Source: Thermoplasmatota archaeon
Lineage (GTDB): Bacteria > Pseudomonadota > Gammaproteobacteria > Burkholderiales > Thiobacillaceae
Assembly: GCA_023475455.1 (NCBI GenBank)
Contig: JAMCVR010000029.1
Span: 1-9,466 of the forward strand
Length of the DNA: 9,466 nt
Direction of reading: 5' to 3'
Of this stretch, positions 1 through 6,345 are shown piece by piece. Position 1 is the stretch's first letter. Each line of letters starts with the position of its first letter. The notes beneath the pieces are model-generated. The model was not told where the DNA came from. It made no database searches and saw nothing but the letters and a program-made list of their open reading frames with translations. The position numbers and the translations under genes are program-made.

Positions 1-129
1 GGCGGCGCCGTGTCGAAGAACCCCTACCTCGGCTTCAAGGTCAAGGGCGCCAAGGCCGGCGACAAGGTCGTCGTCAACTGGGTCGACAACACGGGCGACA
101 AGAACAGCGCCGAAGCCACCATCGGCTGA
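1..129 (+). CDS. soxZ: SoxZ, sulfur carrier partner, 3' end only
   Basis: The last 42 codons of soxZ are present; the 5' part lies off the left edge. The frame begins at base 1 and ends at TGA 127-129. The visible residues contain VSKNPYLGFKVKGAKAGDKV and later WVDNTGDKNSAEATIG, which match the C-terminal beta-sandwich of SoxZ as I know the family. SoxZ is a periplasmic protein that pairs with SoxY. The SoxYZ complex carries thiosulfate-derived sulfur on a cysteine of SoxY while the other Sox enzymes act on it. The position directly before soxA fits the common order soxX-Y-Z-A-B. The identification rests on a short fragment but is well supported by motif and neighbours. Confidence 0.93.
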   Translation, partial: GGAVSKNPYLGFKVKGAKAGDKVVVNWVDNTGDKNSAEATIG

Positions 130-141
130 ACGGCAACACAC

Positions 142-174
142 GAGCGGGGCACGAGGCCCCGCTCCCGTTTTATT
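142..174 (+). terminator. Hairpin with T-run between soxZ and soxA
   Basis: GAGCGGGGC (142-150) pairs perfectly with GCCCCGCTC (156-164) around a 5-base loop. The sequence CCG and then TTTTATT (168-174) follow. The shape resembles a rho-independent terminator, but the U-run is short and offset by three bases from the stem. It lies only 13 bases after the soxZ stop and 22 bases before the soxA start. It could therefore be a partial terminator (attenuator) or an RNA-stabilising or processing stem that makes soxYZ message more abundant than soxA message. The pairing is seen; the role is inferred. Confidence 0.6.
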
Positions 175-196
175 CATCAGGTTTCTGGAGGACGGC

Positions 197-1042
197 ATGA
201 AACAACAAATCATTATGAAACTGCTGACAGGTGCGGCTGGTCTGGGCATCGCATTGGGCGCAGTCGGCGCGCACGCCACGCCCGAGACGGACCGGCAGGA
301 ATTGATCAAGTACTACACGAACAAATACCCCAACATCAACATCGAGGATTACGTCTACGGCGCGCTGGCATTCGATGCCGACAGCAAGGCGCAGTACGAC
401 GCCATCATGGAATTCCCGCCTTTCGATTCGCAGGTCGAGGCGGGCCGCAAGATGTGGGAAACCCCGTTCAAGAACGGCAAGACCTACGCCGACTGCCTGC
501 CCAATGGCGGCAAGCAGATCGCCGGCAACTACCCGACGTTCGACGAAGCCAAGGGCAAGGTCGTGACGCTGCACGACGCAATCAACAACTGCCGCGTTGC
601 CAACGGCGAAGAAGCCCTCAAGGTCGACGACATGAAGACCATGGGCACGCTGACCGCCTATATGCGCACCCTGTCCGACGGCATGCTGATGAACATCAAG
701 GTCGAAGGTCCCAAGGCAACGGCTGCGTATGAAGACGGCAAGAAAACCTTCTTCACCCGCAAAGGCCAGCTCAACTTCGCCTGCGCCAGCTGCCACGTTC
801 AGAACGGCGGCAACCGTCTGCGCTCCGAGCTGCTCTCGCCTGCAATCGGCCACACCGTGCACTGGCCGGTGTTCCGCGGCGGCGACAATCTGGTGACGCT
901 GCAGCAGCGCTACCAGGGCTGCTTCTCGCAGGTCCGCCATGTTCCGCCGCCCCAGGGAGGCGAAACCATGAACAACCTGGAATACTTCCACTCCGCGCTG
1001 TCCAACGGCCTGCCGCTGAAAGCCTCGGTGTTCCGCAAGTAA
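197..1042 (+). CDS. soxA: SoxA, L-cysteine S-thiosulfotransferase subunit, monohaem type
   Basis: This is the c-type cytochrome subunit of SoxAX, which oxidatively couples thiosulfate to the carrier cysteine of SoxYZ in the periplasm. The 281-residue product starts with a Sec-type signal peptide (about residues 1-27, cleavage likely after AHA). There is one haem motif, CASCH, at residues 196-200. Cys242 in RYQGC is at the position of the conserved cysteine that ligates the haem and takes part in catalysis. The C-terminal NNLEYF and SNGLPL segments are typical. No N-terminal CxxCH is present. Cys100 and Cys132 remain and could form the disulfide that replaces the first haem in monohaem SoxA proteins. 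GGAGGA at 187-192 is four bases before the chosen ATG; the next in-frame ATG (215) is too far from it. A strong terminator follows 12 bases after the stop. SoxX must be elsewhere, probably upstream. Confidence 0.95.
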   Translation: MKQQIIMKLLTGAAGLGIALGAVGAHATPETDRQELIKYYTNKYPNINIEDYVYGALAFDADSKAQYDAIMEFPPFDSQVEAGRKMWETPFKNGKTYADCLPNGGKQIAGNYPTFDEAKGKVVTLHDAINNCRVANGEEALKVDDMKTMGTLTAYMRTLSDGMLMNIKVEGPKATAAYEDGKKTFFTRKGQLNFACASCHVQNGGNRLRSELLSPAIGHTVHWPVFRGGDNLVTLQQRYQGCFSQVRHVPPPQGGETMNNLEYFHSALSNGLPLKASVFRK

Positions 1043-1054
1043 ACTGCGCTACCG

Positions 1055-1086
1055 CGAAAAAAGCCCGGGCAACCGGGCTTTTTTCG
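1055..1086 (+). terminator. Strong intrinsic terminator after soxA
   Basis: CGAAAAAAGCCCGG (1055-1068) pairs without mismatch with CCGGGCTTTTTTCG (1073-1086). The stem is 14 bp, capped by the tetraloop GCAA, which has the stable GNRA form. Six A residues precede and six T residues follow the GC-rich part, so it would work in both directions. It begins 12 bases after the soxA stop and suggests that much soxXYZA transcription ends before soxB. Confidence 0.9.
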
Positions 1087-1207
1087 TTTTCGTTCGCGTG
1101 CGAATGAACCGGCACGCATGAGCCGGAGCTACTATTTACGGGCGATGCACCAAAATCGACAATACTGAAAACCCTTCATTCAACATTCAATTTCCGAGGA
1201 GCGCCCC

Positions 1208-2950
1208 ATGCACATGAACCGTCGCGAGTTTCTGCAACTGCTGGCCGTCGCCGCCGCATCCGGCATGGCGCTGGACAGCAAGTCCGCGCTGGCCGGCAAG
1301 GCACCCGCCAGTTTTTACGATGTGCCGCGTCATGGCAACGTCTCCTTCCTGCACTTCACCGACTGCCACGCGCAGTTGCTGCCGGTGTGGTTCCGCGAAC
1401 CCAACGTCAACCTGGGTGTCGGCGGCGCCCTCGGCAAGGTGCCGCATCTGGTCGGACGGCATCTGCTGAAGGCATACGGCATCCAGCCCGGCAGCGCCGA
1501 AGCTCACGCCTTCACCTACCTCGACTTCATCGAGGCCGCCAGGGTCTACGGCAAGGTCGGCGGCTTTGCCCACCTGAAAACCCTGGTCGACAAGATGCGC
1601 GCGCAGCGCCCCGGCGCGCTGCTGCTGGACGGCGGCGACACCTGGCAGGGTTCGGCCACCTCGCTGTGGACCAACGCACAGGACATGGTCGATGCCTGCA
1701 TCAAGCTGGGCGTCGACATCATGACCCCGCACTGGGAATCGACCTTCGGCGCCGAACGCGTGATGGAAATCGTCAACAAGGATTTCAAGAAGGCCGGCGT
1801 GGATTTCGTCGCGCAGAACATCGTCACCAACGATTTCGGCGACCAGGTGTTCAAGCCCTACGTCATGAAGGAAATGAACGGCGTGAAAGTCGCCGTCATC
1901 GGCCAGGCCTTCCCTTACACGCCGATCGCCAACCCGCGCCACATGGTGCCGGACTGGAGCTTCGGCATCCGCGACGACAGCATGCAGAACTGGGTGAACG
2001 AGGCACGTGCCAAAGGAGCCAAAGTCGTGATCGTGCTCTCGCACAACGGCATGGACGTCGACCTCAAGATGGCCAGCCGCGTCACCGGCATCGACGCCAT
2101 CTTCGGCGGCCACACGCACGATGGCGTGCCGCAGCCGGTGAAAGTCAAGAACGCCAAGGGCATCACCCTGGTGACCAATGCGGGCTCCAACGGCAAGTTC
2201 CTCGGCGTGATGGATTTCGACGTTCGCGGCGGCAAGGTGCAAAGCTACAAATACCGCCTGCTGCCGGTGTTCTCCAACCTGCTGCCGGCCGACCCGGCGA
2301 TGGATGCCTACATCAAGAAAGTGCGTGCGCCGCACGAGAGCAAACTCAACGAGAAGCTCGCCGTCACCGACGACTTCCTGTATCGCCGCGGCAACTTCAA
2401 CGGCACCTGGGACCAGTTGCTGGTCGATGCGCTGATGGACGTCAAGGGGGCGGATGCCGCCTTCTCGCCGGGCTTCCGCTGGGGCACCACGCTGCTGCCG
2501 GGCGACGCCATCACGATGGAGCGCCTGATGGACCAGACGGCGATCACCTACCCGCAGACCACGCTGACCAACATGACCGGCGAGACGATCAAGACCATCA
2601 TGGAAGACGTCGCCGATAACCTCTTCAACGCCGACCCCTACTACCAGCAGGGCGGCGACATGGTGCGCGTGGGGGGGATCGAGTACACCATCAACCCGAA
2701 CCAGACCATCGGCAAGCGCATCGGCAACATGACCATCAAGGGCAAGCCGGTGGTCGCCAACAAGACCTACAAGGTCGCCGGCTGGGCGCCGGTGGCTGAA
2801 GGGGCGACCGGCGAACCGGTGTGGGACGTCGTCGCCGGCTACCTGCGCGACAAGAAGGTGATCAAGGGCTTGAAGCTGAACGAGCCCAAAATCACCGGGG
2901 TCGGCAAATCCAACCCGGGTATCGCCGACTACAAGGGCGGGGTATCCTGA
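1208..2950 (+). CDS. soxB: SoxB, thiosulfohydrolase (S-sulfosulfanyl-L-cysteine sulfohydrolase)
   Basis: SoxB is a periplasmic di-metal (usually manganese) enzyme that hydrolyses the terminal sulfone from the SoxYZ-bound intermediate and releases sulfate. The 580-residue product has a Tat-type leader: NRREFL at residues 4-9, a hydrophobic stretch at 10-22, and a possible cleavage near ALA-G at 27-30. The metallophosphoesterase/5'-nucleotidase-like domain shows likely metal ligands in TDCHAQL (Asp52, His54), GGDTWQGS (Asp144), AQN (Asn204), SHN (His279) and GGHTHDG (His302, His304). The C-terminal nucleotidase-type domain carries the SoxB-specific stretches RRGNFNGTWDQLL (393-405) and SPGFRWGTTLLPG (420-432). 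Length is normal for the family. GAGGAG at 1196-1201, six bases before the ATG, supports the first start; the ATG two codons later (1214) is possible. The 121 bases upstream, after the soxA terminator, have room for a separate promoter, but I see no convincing -35/-10 pair. Confidence 0.97.
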   Translation: MHMNRREFLQLLAVAAASGMALDSKSALAGKAPASFYDVPRHGNVSFLHFTDCHAQLLPVWFREPNVNLGVGGALGKVPHLVGRHLLKAYGIQPGSAEAHAFTYLDFIEAARVYGKVGGFAHLKTLVDKMRAQRPGALLLDGGDTWQGSATSLWTNAQDMVDACIKLGVDIMTPHWESTFGAERVMEIVNKDFKKAGVDFVAQNIVTNDFGDQVFKPYVMKEMNGVKVAVIGQAFPYTPIANPRHMVPDWSFGIRDDSMQNWVNEARAKGAKVVIVLSHNGMDVDLKMASRVTGIDAIFGGHTHDGVPQPVKVKNAKGITLVTNAGSNGKFLGVMDFDVRGGKVQSYKYRLLPVFSNLLPADPAMDAYIKKVRAPHESKLNEKLAVTDDFLYRRGNFNGTWDQLLVDALMDVKGADAAFSPGFRWGTTLLPGDAITMERLMDQTAITYPQTTLTNMTGETIKTIMEDVADNLFNADPYYQQGGDMVRVGGIEYTINPNQTIGKRIGNMTIKGKPVVANKTYKVAGWAPVAEGATGEPVWDVVAGYLRDKKVIKGLKLNEPKITGVGKSNPGIADYKGGVS

Positions 2951-2966
2951 ACGCACCGATCGCAAG

Positions 2967-2998
2967 GTAAAAAAGGGGGTGCAAGCCCTTTTTTTTAC
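2967..2998 (+). terminator. Terminator after soxB
   Basis: GTAAAAAAGGG (2967-2977) can pair with CCCTTTTTTTTAC (2986-2998), allowing for two extra T residues, around an 8-base loop. The core is an A6GGG/CCCT8 stem with a long T-run. It starts 17 bases after the soxB stop. It marks the end of the sox transcription unit and, being A/T-flanked on both sides, may also stop read-through from the convergent bat operon. Confidence 0.75.
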
Positions 2999-3025
2999 GC
3001 CTGTGACAAGCCCCGTCAACCTAAA

Positions 3026-3067
3026 TTTGTATCTTTGTGGTAAATGAATTGCCGTTTTCAGGATCAA
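3026..3067. repeat. Dispersed-repeat-like unit, copy 1
   Basis: On the plus strand this unit reads CTTTGTGGTAAATGAATTGC, followed by CGTTTTCAGGATCAA. It aligns in the same orientation with copy 2 at 3136-3176: both have TTTGTGG/TCTGTGG, then an A/T-rich stretch, then GCCGTTTTCAGGATCAA/GCGGTTTTTGGGATCAA. On the minus strand the core is TTTACCACAAAGATAC. From memory, intergenic sequences with ACCACAGAGG or ACCACAAAG cores recur in many proteobacterial genomes, where they produce spurious NHRGTE-type reading frames. Copy identity is seen here; the wider family is from memory. Confidence 0.6.
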
Positions 3068-3085
3068 TAGCTTACCCGCACCTGG

Positions 3086-3108
3086 CCACTCACCCGATAG
3101 GTGACTGG
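3086..3108. other. Imperfect hairpin between the two repeat units
   Basis: CCA-C-TCACC (3086-3094) pairs with GGTGA-C-TGG (3100-3108) around the loop CGATA. That gives eight base pairs with one internal C-C mismatch. It sits almost midway between repeat copies 1 and 2, so the arrangement is unit, hairpin, unit. It could be a weak transcript structure or part of a composite repeat element. The pairing is short enough to occur by chance. Confidence 0.35.
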
Positions 3109-3135
3109 GTATCACGATGTAAGTCTTTGTTTTTT

Positions 3136-3176
3136 CCTCTGTGCCTCTGTGGTTCAAATGCGGTTTTTGGGATCAA
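3136..3176. repeat. Dispersed-repeat-like unit, copy 2, containing the batD stop codon
   Basis: The plus strand reads CCTCTGTGCCTCTGTGGTTC, then AAATGCGGTTTTTGGGATCAA. Its reverse complement contains GAACCACAGAGGCACAGAGG, a core I recognise as recurring in intergenic DNA of many bacteria. It is a direct, diverged copy of the unit at 3026-3067. Its right end, GATCAA, includes the batD stop codon (TCA at 3173-3175, TGA on the minus strand). A minus-strand frame through it begins MNHRGTEEKTK. This is the usual spurious translation of such repeats and not a gene. Confidence 0.7.
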
Positions 3177-4621
3177 CGCATGATGCCGATCCGCGAAAAA
3201 TGCGATTTCGGACGGACCCGCGACAGCGCCCGCAAAAAAACCTGCTGCAATGCGGCCGGGTCAAGCGAGGCCTGCCCGAACAACCGCTGCTCCAGCTGGC
3301 GCACGGCGTCTGCCGCATCGCACGCCGCCGTTTCCCGCTGCATGCGCAGCATCCATTCGCCGAGGCTGGGCGCGCAGGGTTGGCCGGTCAGCGAAAACTG
3401 CCGCACCGCCCGGGCCAATTCCACGGCTTCGCCGGCCTGCCGGATCGCGCGCAGGCCACGCCGCCGCGCCAGCCGCCAGCGTGCCATGCGGCGGATCTGC
3501 CGGATCAGCCCCGCCAGCAGCAGCGCGCCTGCAAGCCCCCCCGCCACGCGCCCGGCAAGCTGCCAGCGCGGATCGAAAACCGTCAGCGGCTTGCCCGCCA
3601 GCGGCACGCTGGCCACCTGGCCACGCGCTGCGTCATACCAGGGCAGGCGCAGCGTCGGCAGCTTCAGTTCACCGCGTGCGCGCGGCTGCAGAAACAGGGT
3701 GACGACGTAGCGCGACAAGGGCGAATTCGGGTCTTCGGTCGCCGCCGCCTCGATCAGCGGCGGATACACGCCGAGCGCGGGCGACTCGCGCAGTTGCAGT
3801 TCGAGCAAGGCCTTGAGGCCGTCCGCGCTGTAGCCGCCCGCCACTTCAAAGCGCCAGCCGAGCGGACGCCGCAGCGGCCAGCGCGCCGGCAGCGGATCGG
3901 CGCGAACGACCGGCGCGGCCGGCGGAACCTGGGCCGGCAGCCAGGCCGGCAAGGCGGCGGCTTCGAAATCCAGCGATGGTCCGGGAAAACGCAGGCGCTG
4001 GCCGAAACGGCTGGCGTCGAGCATGGGCACCCCAAGGGAAGCCGCGCCTTCCCGGGTGGCCAGCAGCGCCCAGTGAAAGCGGTGCAGGGTGCAGGCCTCG
4101 CCCGCCCGCTCGCCTTCGCCCGCCTCTTCGCCCAGCACACGTACGACGCGCCCGGCGTGCGTCGGCAGCGCCGGGCGCCGCCATTGCAGGCTGCCGTCGT
4201 CGCAGATCGAAAGGCTCAGGCGGGCCGGCTGGTTCACCCGCGGCGCTGCCGGCTCCAGTGTCCAGTGCGCGCTCACTCGCGGCACGGCCTCGCTGCCGTC
4301 GGTGACGGTCAGCGGCAGCGCGCGGGTATGCCGCGTCTCCAGTTGCAGCGGCGGGATCGGCATGGCGCCGGCAAGCCGCGGGTACAGCGTCAGCACCAGG
4401 GTATCGCTGTCCGTGCCCCGGTTGCGGATGCGCGCGAAGACCTCGAAGCGTGCGTCGAGCGGCGCCAGGTCGAGCGCATCGAGATCGAGACCGCGTGCCT
4501 CAACCGTCAGGCTGAGCGGCTCGCCCAGCGCCACGGCGGGCCGGTCCAGCTGCGCGGTCAGCGACGCCGCGTGGGCCGCGCTGCCCGCCAGCAAGGCCAT
4601 CAGCACGAAACGCTTCACCAT
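3173..4621 (-). CDS. batD: BatD-like membrane-anchored protein
   Basis: The 482-residue product is the last gene of the bat operon. Residues 1-19 form a signal peptide (hydrophobic core VLMALLAG, likely cleavage after AHA). A long Ig-like beta-rich periplasmic region follows (about 20-350), containing LDRPAVALGEPLSLTV near the start and PPLQLE at 90-95, as in BatD N-termini. One membrane segment lies at about 355-373, followed by a very basic stop-transfer stretch (RQIRRMARWRLARRR) and a helical cytoplasmic tail. BatD is a scaffold-like partner of the VWA proteins in Bacteroides-type aerotolerance operons; no catalytic residues are known. The start overlaps the end of the upstream gene by seven bases (4615-4621), with a weak GGAG eight bases before the ATG. 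The stop lies in a dispersed-repeat-like unit. BatD sequences are poorly conserved, so operon position supports the name as much as sequence does. Confidence 0.8.
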   Translation of the reverse strand: MVKRFVLMALLAGSAAHAASLTAQLDRPAVALGEPLSLTVEARGLDLDALDLAPLDARFEVFARIRNRGTDSDTLVLTLYPRLAGAMPIPPLQLETRHTRALPLTVTDGSEAVPRVSAHWTLEPAAPRVNQPARLSLSICDDGSLQWRRPALPTHAGRVVRVLGEEAGEGERAGEACTLHRFHWALLATREGAASLGVPMLDASRFGQRLRFPGPSLDFEAAALPAWLPAQVPPAAPVVRADPLPARWPLRRPLGWRFEVAGGYSADGLKALLELQLRESPALGVYPPLIEAAATEDPNSPLSRYVVTLFLQPRARGELKLPTLRLPWYDAARGQVASVPLAGKPLTVFDPRWQLAGRVAGGLAGALLLAGLIRQIRRMARWRLARRRGLRAIRQAGEAVELARAVRQFSLTGQPCAPSLGEWMLRMQRETAACDAADAVRQLEQRLFGQASLDPAALQQVFLRALSRVRPKSHFSRIGIMR

Positions 4622-6345
4622 GGCGGCCGCTCCGCGTCGTCATGGCGTGCATCCTGTTGCAGCAGGTTTTTCAGCAGGCTTTCCGGACGGTCTTCCAGGC
4701 GTTCGAGTTTTTTGAACCCGGACAGCGCCAGCCGCGGATCGACCGTCACCCGGGGGCGCGGCGCAACTGCGCCCCGGTGCGCGGCGCCGGCCGCCTGTGC
4801 GTTGCGCTCGAGCTGCATGCCGGCCGCTTCGGACTCGGGGTCGTCGGGCGTCTGGCCGCCTTGCCCGTCCAGCTGGATGCGGCCTTCGGCCAGGAAGCCG
4901 CGCCGCCCGCCAAGGTCGCTTTGCATCGGCGCATCAGGTCGCTGGCGGCGCAGCCGCTGCCAGGCTTTGTCCCGATTCGAGCGTGCGTTGGCATCGCCCG
5001 GCCGCATACGCAGCACGGTTTCGAACGCCTCCCAAGCGGCCTGCCACTGGCCGCGCCCATAGTGCGCGTTGCCCAGGTTGTAGAGCGCATCCGCGCGCTG
5101 GGCGTCGTTTTCCGCCAGCAGCAGCGCGGTGCCGAAGTGGCGCGCCGCCGTCGCATACCCGGCCTGCCGCCAGGCGGCGGCGCCCGCGCCCATCTGCCCG
5201 CGGTAACCGCCGGACTGGGCATACAGGGTTTGCGCAGTGGCGTACTGCTTCTGCTGCCAGGCCTGCCAGGCCGCGGCTTCGTCGGCCAATACATCGGGCG
5301 GCGCAAGAGCGGTGCCGAAGACGGTCAGGGCGACAAGCGCCGCCACCCGGCGCGGCAGGGACACTGCCATCAACAGCGCCAGCGCGGGCGCCAGGCACCA
5401 GGCATACAGCTCTCGCCACGCCCTCGCCCCAAGCGCTTCGACCGGGTCGCCCGGCAACTCCGCGATGCCCCGGTCGTGCAAAGCCGACCAGTCGGCATCG
5501 CCATCGGCAACCGCCGCGAAGCGCCCGCCCGTTGTGTGTGCCCACTGACGATAGGCTGCTGCGACCATGCGGCTTTGCACCTGCACCCCGTCCCGTTCCG
5601 CAAATCCGCCGTCCGGCAATGGCACCGGCGCGCCCGCTTCGCTGCCCACGCCCAGCACGAACAGCGGCAGCCGGGCTTGGCGCAAGCTTTCCACGGCGGC
5701 TTGCGCCTTTTCGTCGACGCCGACGGACTCGGCATCGGTCAGCAGCAGGATGGCCTTGGCGCGGCCGGGCGCGGCATCGAGCTGCGCGCGCGCCAGGTCG
5801 AGCGCGGCCGCCAGGTTCGTTCCCTGCGCCTCGATCAGGCGCGGGCCGACCTGATCGAGCGCACGCTGCAGCAGCGCCGCATCGTCGGTGGGTGGCAGCA
5901 GCACGCCCGCCTCGCCGGCATAGACGACGAGTCCCACCCGCTCGCCCTGCAGCCGCTGCAGCCAGTCCAGCAGTTCGAGGCGCGCGCGGGCGAGGCGATC
6001 CGGGGCGATGTCGGTGGCGCGCATCGAGGCGGAGACGTCGAGCACCGCCATCACCGTCACCCGGTGGCGCGGCACGGTCTGGCCGTCCTGCACGTCCAGC
6101 GGCAGACGCGGGCCGGCGGCGGCCAGCGCCAGCAGCGCCCAGGCCAGTCCGTGCGCCAGCGTGCGCCAGCGTGCGCTGGCCTGCGCGACAGGCTGGTTTG
6201 CCGCCCACGGCAACAGCGCCGCGTCGGCATAGCGCAGCAGCCGCGCATGCCGCGCCCGCCGCCACCAGCCGAACACGAGCGGCAGCACTGCCAGCCCCAG
6301 CCACAGTAGTTCGCGCCAGTGCAGATGCAGCAGGGCGTCGATCAT
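4615..6345 (-). CDS. batB: BatB/BatC fusion: membrane VWA domain plus TPR protein
   Basis: A 576-residue inner-membrane protein. Two membrane helices (about 11-27 and 64-79) precede a von Willebrand A domain (about 95-290), and two more helices (about 311-328 and 333-349) follow. The metal site (MIDAS) looks complete: DVSAS at 103-107, Thr176 in QGTN, and Asp204 in LLTDAES. From about 355 the chain has TPR-like helices, with a clear repeat ADALYNLGNAHYGRGQWQAA at 418-437 continuing into FETVLRMRPGDANA. After that comes a low-complexity, Gly/Pro/Gln-rich and acidic segment (470-535) and a charged helical end. In Bacteroides BatB (VWA) and BatC (TPR) are separate; the joined form is common in proteobacteria. 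The ATG overlaps the batA stop as ATGA (6342-6345), with GAGG eight bases upstream. A 10-bp tandem repeat lies within codons 57-66. Confidence 0.9.
   Translation of the reverse strand: MIDALLHLHWRELLWLGLAVLPLVFGWWRRARHARLLRYADAALLPWAANQPVAQASARWRTLAHGLAWALLALAAAGPRLPLDVQDGQTVPRHRVTVMAVLDVSASMRATDIAPDRLARARLELLDWLQRLQGERVGLVVYAGEAGVLLPPTDDAALLQRALDQVGPRLIEAQGTNLAAALDLARAQLDAAPGRAKAILLLTDAESVGVDEKAQAAVESLRQARLPLFVLGVGSEAGAPVPLPDGGFAERDGVQVQSRMVAAAYRQWAHTTGGRFAAVADGDADWSALHDRGIAELPGDPVEALGARAWRELYAWCLAPALALLMAVSLPRRVAALVALTVFGTALAPPDVLADEAAAWQAWQQKQYATAQTLYAQSGGYRGQMGAGAAAWRQAGYATAARHFGTALLLAENDAQRADALYNLGNAHYGRGQWQAAWEAFETVLRMRPGDANARSNRDKAWQRLRRQRPDAPMQSDLGGRRGFLAEGRIQLDGQGGQTPDDPESEAAGMQLERNAQAAGAAHRGAVAPRPRVTVDPRLALSGFKKLERLEDRPESLLKNLLQQDARHDDAERPPW
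6150..6176. repeat. 10-bp tandem repeat inside batB/C
   Basis: Period 10, unit GTGCGCCAGC, 2.7 exact copies (6150-6176), followed by the related GTGCGCTGGC. On the minus strand it encodes SARWRTLAHG (residues 57-66) at the start of the second membrane helix. Gain or loss of one unit would shift the reading frame. Confidence 0.8.

Noticed and set aside
1131..1190. Possible sigma-70 promoter before soxB (TCGACA at 1156; TATTTA at 1133)
   Set aside because: No -10 element lies at correct spacing from TCGACA, and no -35 element lies upstream of TATTTA.
1187..3157. A 656-codon open frame on the minus strand opposite soxB
   Set aside because: It mirrors the strongly supported soxB gene; GC-rich codons leave few stops on the opposite strand. 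Its start reads MNHRGTE from the dispersed repeat, and the translation is rich in His/Val/Asp without any family resemblance.
4095..4135. CGCCCGCCT-like repeats in batD
   Set aside because: Imperfect and explained by the Glu/Ala/Gly-rich stretch EEAGEGERAGEA in coding sequence.
3101..5062. A 653-codon open frame on the plus strand opposite batD and batB/C
   Set aside because: Low-complexity Arg/Gln/Ala translation beginning inside the repeat region; the opposite strand has signal peptide, membrane helix and operon overlaps.
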